From Chrysogorgia sp. JL179-B06 (Eukaryota; Cnidaria; Anthozoa; Scleralcyonacea; Chrysogorgiidae): a DNA stretch of 64,000 nt. Location of the stretch: assembly GCA_035772405.1 (NCBI GenBank), contig JAYKKM010000341.1:1316001-1380000 (forward strand), in the 5' to 3' direction. The notes beneath the pieces are model-generated. The model saw nothing but the letters and a program-made list of their open reading frames with translations, was not told the origin of the DNA and searched no databases. How positions within the stretch are numbered: the first letter of the stretch is position 1; every line of letters starts with the position of its first letter. Of this stretch, positions 60,430 to 64,000 are shown piece after piece. Position numbers and translations under genes: made by a program.

Positions 60430-60779
60430 TCGTGTCAGCCAATCAGTGTCACGCAGTCTCACGCTCGACGCGGGCTGCTAGTCACGCGTACGTTTGTCGC
60501 GAGCATAGCATTGGCGTCGGCCAATCAGCTTCGACCGATCCCACGGTCTCAGCGACCGAGGGTGATTAGATTGTGTAGTGGGAGGGTACACATAAACAAT
60601 GAAGGTATCAATATTTAGAGAAGACAATACAGCGAGGGATTTTCCCATGGTCCTTGGCTATAAATAAATGAAAACGTAAGAGATGTGTTATTGTGTGGTT
60701 GCACTTAACGCGAAGAAGACGCTAGTGTCGGTTCACTTCCAGAGACAGACGCTTTGTGAATATAAACTTCGTTGCAGAC
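60430..60779 (+). promoter_or_regulatory. probable promoter and 5' leader of the Hes-type gene
   Basis: A GC-richer island upstream of the ATG holds two CCAAT-type boxes (agccaatcag at 60437, ggccaatcag at 60520) and a TATA box (ctataaata, about 60659) some 120 bases before the start codon. ttcccatg (60642..60649) is, on the minus strand, CATGGGAA, which fits the Su(H)/CSL consensus YRTGDGAD; agtgggag near 60578 is one base off. Notch input is typical for Hes genes. Site function is inferred. Confidence 0.5.
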
Positions 60780-61461
60780 ATGGGACTTGAGAAGTTAAAC
60801 ACGGAAGGGAAAAGCAGCAATTCGGAAACACGAAAGGTACGTGTGCCCAACAGCAATCTTTTATGTAAAAATGCACGATATAGTATTTCCAAACCAGGCA
60901 TGCAAACATCGATACACCAAGCTACAATTAGAAAGGATAGTGTCTTCTGACATCAAACTCTCTTTGGAGTAGATTCGAAAGATTCCAGATTCGATTCCAA
61001 ATACCTTGAAGTTGCGTTTTCTTTAACTGGTCCCACTTTGGTCTTCAGAGAGGCCTATGTGTGCGCGCTACGTGATTGACTGACTACAGTGTAAAAGACG
61101 TTTTGCCTTGCAATCTCTAATTCAAGAAGAATTATACCGCGTGCAAACGCAAGATGACATACGCCACAATGACATTCGATAAAGGAAAACTCGTGTTGTG
61201 ATGATGGGTCTTAAAACCCTGAAATTTTCAAACGAACTCTTTATTAAACACTTGAAAGGCGCCTCCAGTGTAGCTTATCACAAATCACTTAATTCTACCC
61301 TCGTAATTGCTTAACACAAATAAAATAACCTAATGCTTTCCCCGCTTCCTTCCTCTCTTCTATAGACCAAGAAACCATTAATCGAGAAACAACGCCGAAA
61401 ACGCATCAACGACAGTCTGCATGAACTCAAGCGACTCGTCCTCGAGGCTCTACACAGAGAC
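60780..61461 (+). CDS. Hes/Hey-type bHLH repressor, 5' exons only
   Basis: Exon 1, 60780..60836 (MGLEKLNTEGKSSNSETRK; donor gtacgt), joins in phase 0 to exon 2, 61366..61461 (acceptor ctctcttctatag; donor gtgagt). Exon 2 encodes the basic region and helix 1: TKKPLIEKQRRKRINDSLHE then LKRLVLEALHRD. The EKxRRxRIN core and LxxLKxLxLEA helix are diagnostic of Hes family proteins; the key proline of the basic region that marks Hes proteins is replaced by lysine or shifted (KRIN rather than RARIN with Pro upstream), so Hes versus Hey is unsettled. The loop, helix 2, Orange domain and C-terminal tetrapeptide are not in the remaining 2.5 kb, so the gene continues past the window. Such proteins are Notch-responsive transcriptional repressors. 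Confidence 0.88.
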
Positions 61462-61855
61462 GTGAGTTAACCTTTTACTAAACCTCGATTTCTAACACCG
61501 ATTCTTTCAAACAAACAACATTGATCCCCACATGAACTCCTCCGCACAATCCCAGATAAGATCTTATGTTCACAACTCGACACAAAAAGAAATCTTTTAA
61601 GAATCAATGGCTTAACGAGAAGTCGCATGATCCAAATCGTTTTAGTCCCGATTGTGTTGGCGTAGGGCACACGGGCCAGCAAACGTCCTTGACGCGTGCC
61701 ACGCGCTGTGCGGCACCTTCCAACTCCGGTTGCGCTTCCGAAGCGAGCGATTCATTCCCGCGCGATATTGATATGCAATCGAGACTTTCTTTCTACATAT
61801 ATAAACAAGATATTTGCGCACACACAAGAGATGTACGGCAATATAATGTGTAGGT

Positions 61856-61935
61856 GGTTTAACATTTCGAGCGACGGCCCTCTTCATCAGCACACCGCCC
61901 TCTTCATCAGCACACCGCCCTCTTCATCAGCACAC
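61856..61935 (-). repeat. hammerhead-like core with tripled CTGATGA unit
   Basis: The plus-strand gccctcttcatcagcacacc repeats three times in tandem (61877..61935). Read on the minus strand the innermost copy gives ctgatga (61890..61884) then gaaat (61868..61864), the same arrangement as other Penelope-type terminal repeats here. It lies in the intron after Hes exon 2. Confidence 0.45.
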
Positions 61936-62355
61936 AGACCTTTTTGAGTTTTCAAGAAGAGATTTAGATCATTTAAAACGTTCGATATCAAGTTCTTGCG
62001 TGAATTTGAAGGGTGTTTTTTTAATTACACTCCATGCAAAGAACAACCATTATGACCTCTCAATTTACCCTTTAAGTTATCCACATTGCTCGGCGTTAAT
62101 TATTTCATCAACATAGTTCTTGTCACCGCAATTCGGATCACAGTTCGAAGCGATGATGACACCGTGTGCTGCTTAGGATTTCTGCCTATAGCGACAACCA
62201 TTATTCGAGCTTGTCGAGCTATTTAAGTTCCGTTTACACACAGCGATTAAATCACGCCGATTTCTTACCCCGGTGCATGCTATATGTAGTGGATTTAGTC
62301 ATCAGAATATTGGGACATTTGCAGGCGAATACTCCATGTTTCTTTCGTGATTATA

Positions 62356-62472
62356 TTAGGCCCGTTTCAAACGTGCAACTTTCATGTGCCGAACCTAATG
62401 CAAATGAGCTTGAACAAAGGTTCTTTCAATTGACATTAGGTTCGGCAGATGAAACGTTTGGAACGGGCCTAA
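62356..62472. mobile_element. small foldback MITE
   Basis: The ends ttaggcccgtttcaaacgt and cgtttggaacgggcctaa are inverted copies with small differences, and the inner words gccgaacctaatg and cattaggttcggc also pair, so the 117-base element is almost wholly palindromic. Confidence 0.65.
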
Positions 62473-62479
62473 CATGCAC

Positions 62480-63500
62480 CAACGTATCCTAAAGAGCGCG
62501 GCGGCACATGTATATGAAAGAGTCTCTTTCGCAGGGGATATGCACTGGCGGTTCTAATAGCGTGCGGTACTCGAGTGTATGATATGACAAAAAAACTAGA
62601 GATAAGGACTTGTCCTTAACCACTTGTGGTTGACGGGTTCACAATATGTTGGAAACAAACAAATAGAAAGGGATAGAAAACTAACGTAATATACGAACGA
62701 TAATGTGATGTTGTCTAATATAAGACAGTGATGCATGTGAAACGCCGATGTATATAGACATTAAGATATGAGTGCAAAACACTAAAACGTTGGAGCACTT
62801 GCCGAAATACTGAATATATAGGAAGTTTAACGAAGGCTCTTCGTTTATGTTTCACTCTTAGATGCTGAAACCTGGCTTAGATCCTATTCATCAACCTTTT
62901 AGTGTTTTTTATTCATATTTTTTAACACTGCCAACACAGAACACTACTTTTAGGTGCTGCTTTTATGAACCGCGCTAGCCCGGCCAAAGGGCTGAGTTGT
63001 GTCACGAATATCTTTCCTTGACCCAAAAAGATCATTTGAATTAACTTTATACTCTTCTTACAGCCAAACTAAGCCAGTTCTACTTTAAAATATCATTTTG
63101 GTTCTCTGTAGTAGCCGCGTGATAAGAACTTTGTTAAGCGAATCAGCTCAGCTCATATAATTCATATTTCGAACTTAATCTTGCGTCATAACGTCTTGTA
63201 AAACGTTATTAAAATTCATATTAATTGCACCATGACAGCTTCGACTAATTAATCACTTCATGGCACAATGATTATGATAATTTATGCTAGAGAGTTCGGT
63301 ACATAAACTGCAGAGCGGAACGTCACTCGAGACGACGTTTCCACAGTGACTATATCATTATTCCGGTAGCTATGAAATAATATGAATAAATATGAATAAA
63401 TATGAAAGCTGCTACGTTCTCCAAAGAACTTGATATAATATTTAAAGGAGAAACAATAACATAACTTCAATATGTCGAAAAATCTTAAGTAAGAGTACTA
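62480..63500. other. intron of the Hes-type gene, no exon recognised
   Basis: Penelope-like scraps occur at about 62780..62950 (gttggagcacttgccgaaat, tcaaccttttagtg). The third Hes exon was looked for and not found. Confidence 0.4.
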
Positions 63501-63504
63501 TACG

Positions 63505-63830
63505 TATTTCCATAGAAGACGTTTCTGAAGAAAGACACATTATCCGAAAGCGTCCATGGAATACGTAAGTACTCTTACTTAGTAAGTATATGGCTAAGGT
63601 AACCCGCAAACAAACGCTTCCGTCAACTAGTTTCAATGGCTACAGCGTCTTCGGCGCCTCGCCACCAATCTGAATATCGCGCTAATCGGAACAAGGGGGT
63701 GATTACAGCGGTGGGCCTTCGCTCAAAACGTTAGACCTCTCACACACTATTTCGGCAGTACACACACTATTTCGGCAGTACACCAACTTTTATATTATTC
63801 AATTTGTATTTCTACATTGCATACGCAGTG
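63505..63830 (+). repeat. Penelope-type terminal repeat fragment
   Basis: ctgaaga (63525..63531) ... ccgaaagcgtc resembles the 52098 copy, including the trailing acgtaagtactcttactt. Further on, acacactatttcggcagtac is duplicated (63730..63780) and is followed by accaacttttatattattca, matching words seen at 52.3-52.5 kb. Confidence 0.45.
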
Positions 63831-64000
63831 CACAAAAGCCAGTAAAAATAAAAGATATTTTAAAAACTTTATATTACCATAGAGGATTTTAAACTTTTAT
63901 CTTCGTTAAGCTATATAAGTATGAATTGGGGAAATACACTTGTAATACATGTTGGGATTTTTTATTGATATTTGTAATTTAACGCTTCTTGCACGTCACG

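Overview
The window is eukaryotic and animal. It is AT-rich, gene-sparse and packed with mobile elements. Multi-exon genes with GT-AG introns, a clear EIPR1/TSSC1 orthologue, a Hes-type bHLH gene, a collagen-like secreted protein, tRNA-derived SINEs and a THAP-domain P element fit an invertebrate metazoan. A cnidarian is my best guess, but nothing here fixes the species.

Three genes are well or fairly well supported. (1) EIPR1 on the + strand, 27313..47392: ten exons that join in frame to a 386-residue WD40 protein; over 90% of the gene is intron filled with transposons. (2) A Hes/Hey-type bHLH gene on the + strand: its first two coding exons (60780..60836, 61366..61461) lie in the window and the rest runs off the right edge. 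(3) A collagen-like gene on the - strand, 8666..3663: five phase-0 exons giving a probable signal peptide, a linker, short Gly-X-Y blocks and a possible coiled-coil segment; its 3' end is not found. Two further - strand exons (21613..21814) look coding but are unidentified, and single exon candidates lie at 596..687 (+) and 52874..52953 (-).

The main mobile element is a P element, 33771..40144, in EIPR1 intron 8. It has identical 30-bp terminal inverted repeats, a 7-bp flanking direct repeat and a five-exon transposase gene that splices in silico to about 928 residues with an N-terminal THAP domain and intact catalytic acidic residues. It begins 30 bases past an EIPR1 splice donor, in the same orientation.

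From 13.9 to 20.2 kb lies a hairpin-bearing satellite. Array 1 has 80-bp monomers and array 2 has 78-bp monomers. The arrays are separated by a frameshifted RecQ-like helicase fragment and followed by a 5'-truncated Penelope-like retroelement with a hammerhead-ribozyme-like core. Related CTGANGA...GAAA cores recur at several other places.

The rest is mostly non-autonomous DNA transposons with readable ends: TTAA-flanked foldbacks and a piggyBac-like remnant, Harbinger-like elements with TTA duplications, hAT-like elements with 8-bp duplications, a Mutator-like element with a 9-bp duplication, mariner-like TA elements, two related GC-motif elements with CAGG ends, at least two tRNA-derived SINE families, a 5S-like fragment and a LINE 3' end. 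All coordinates were read by eye; identity figures are estimates and no database search was run.
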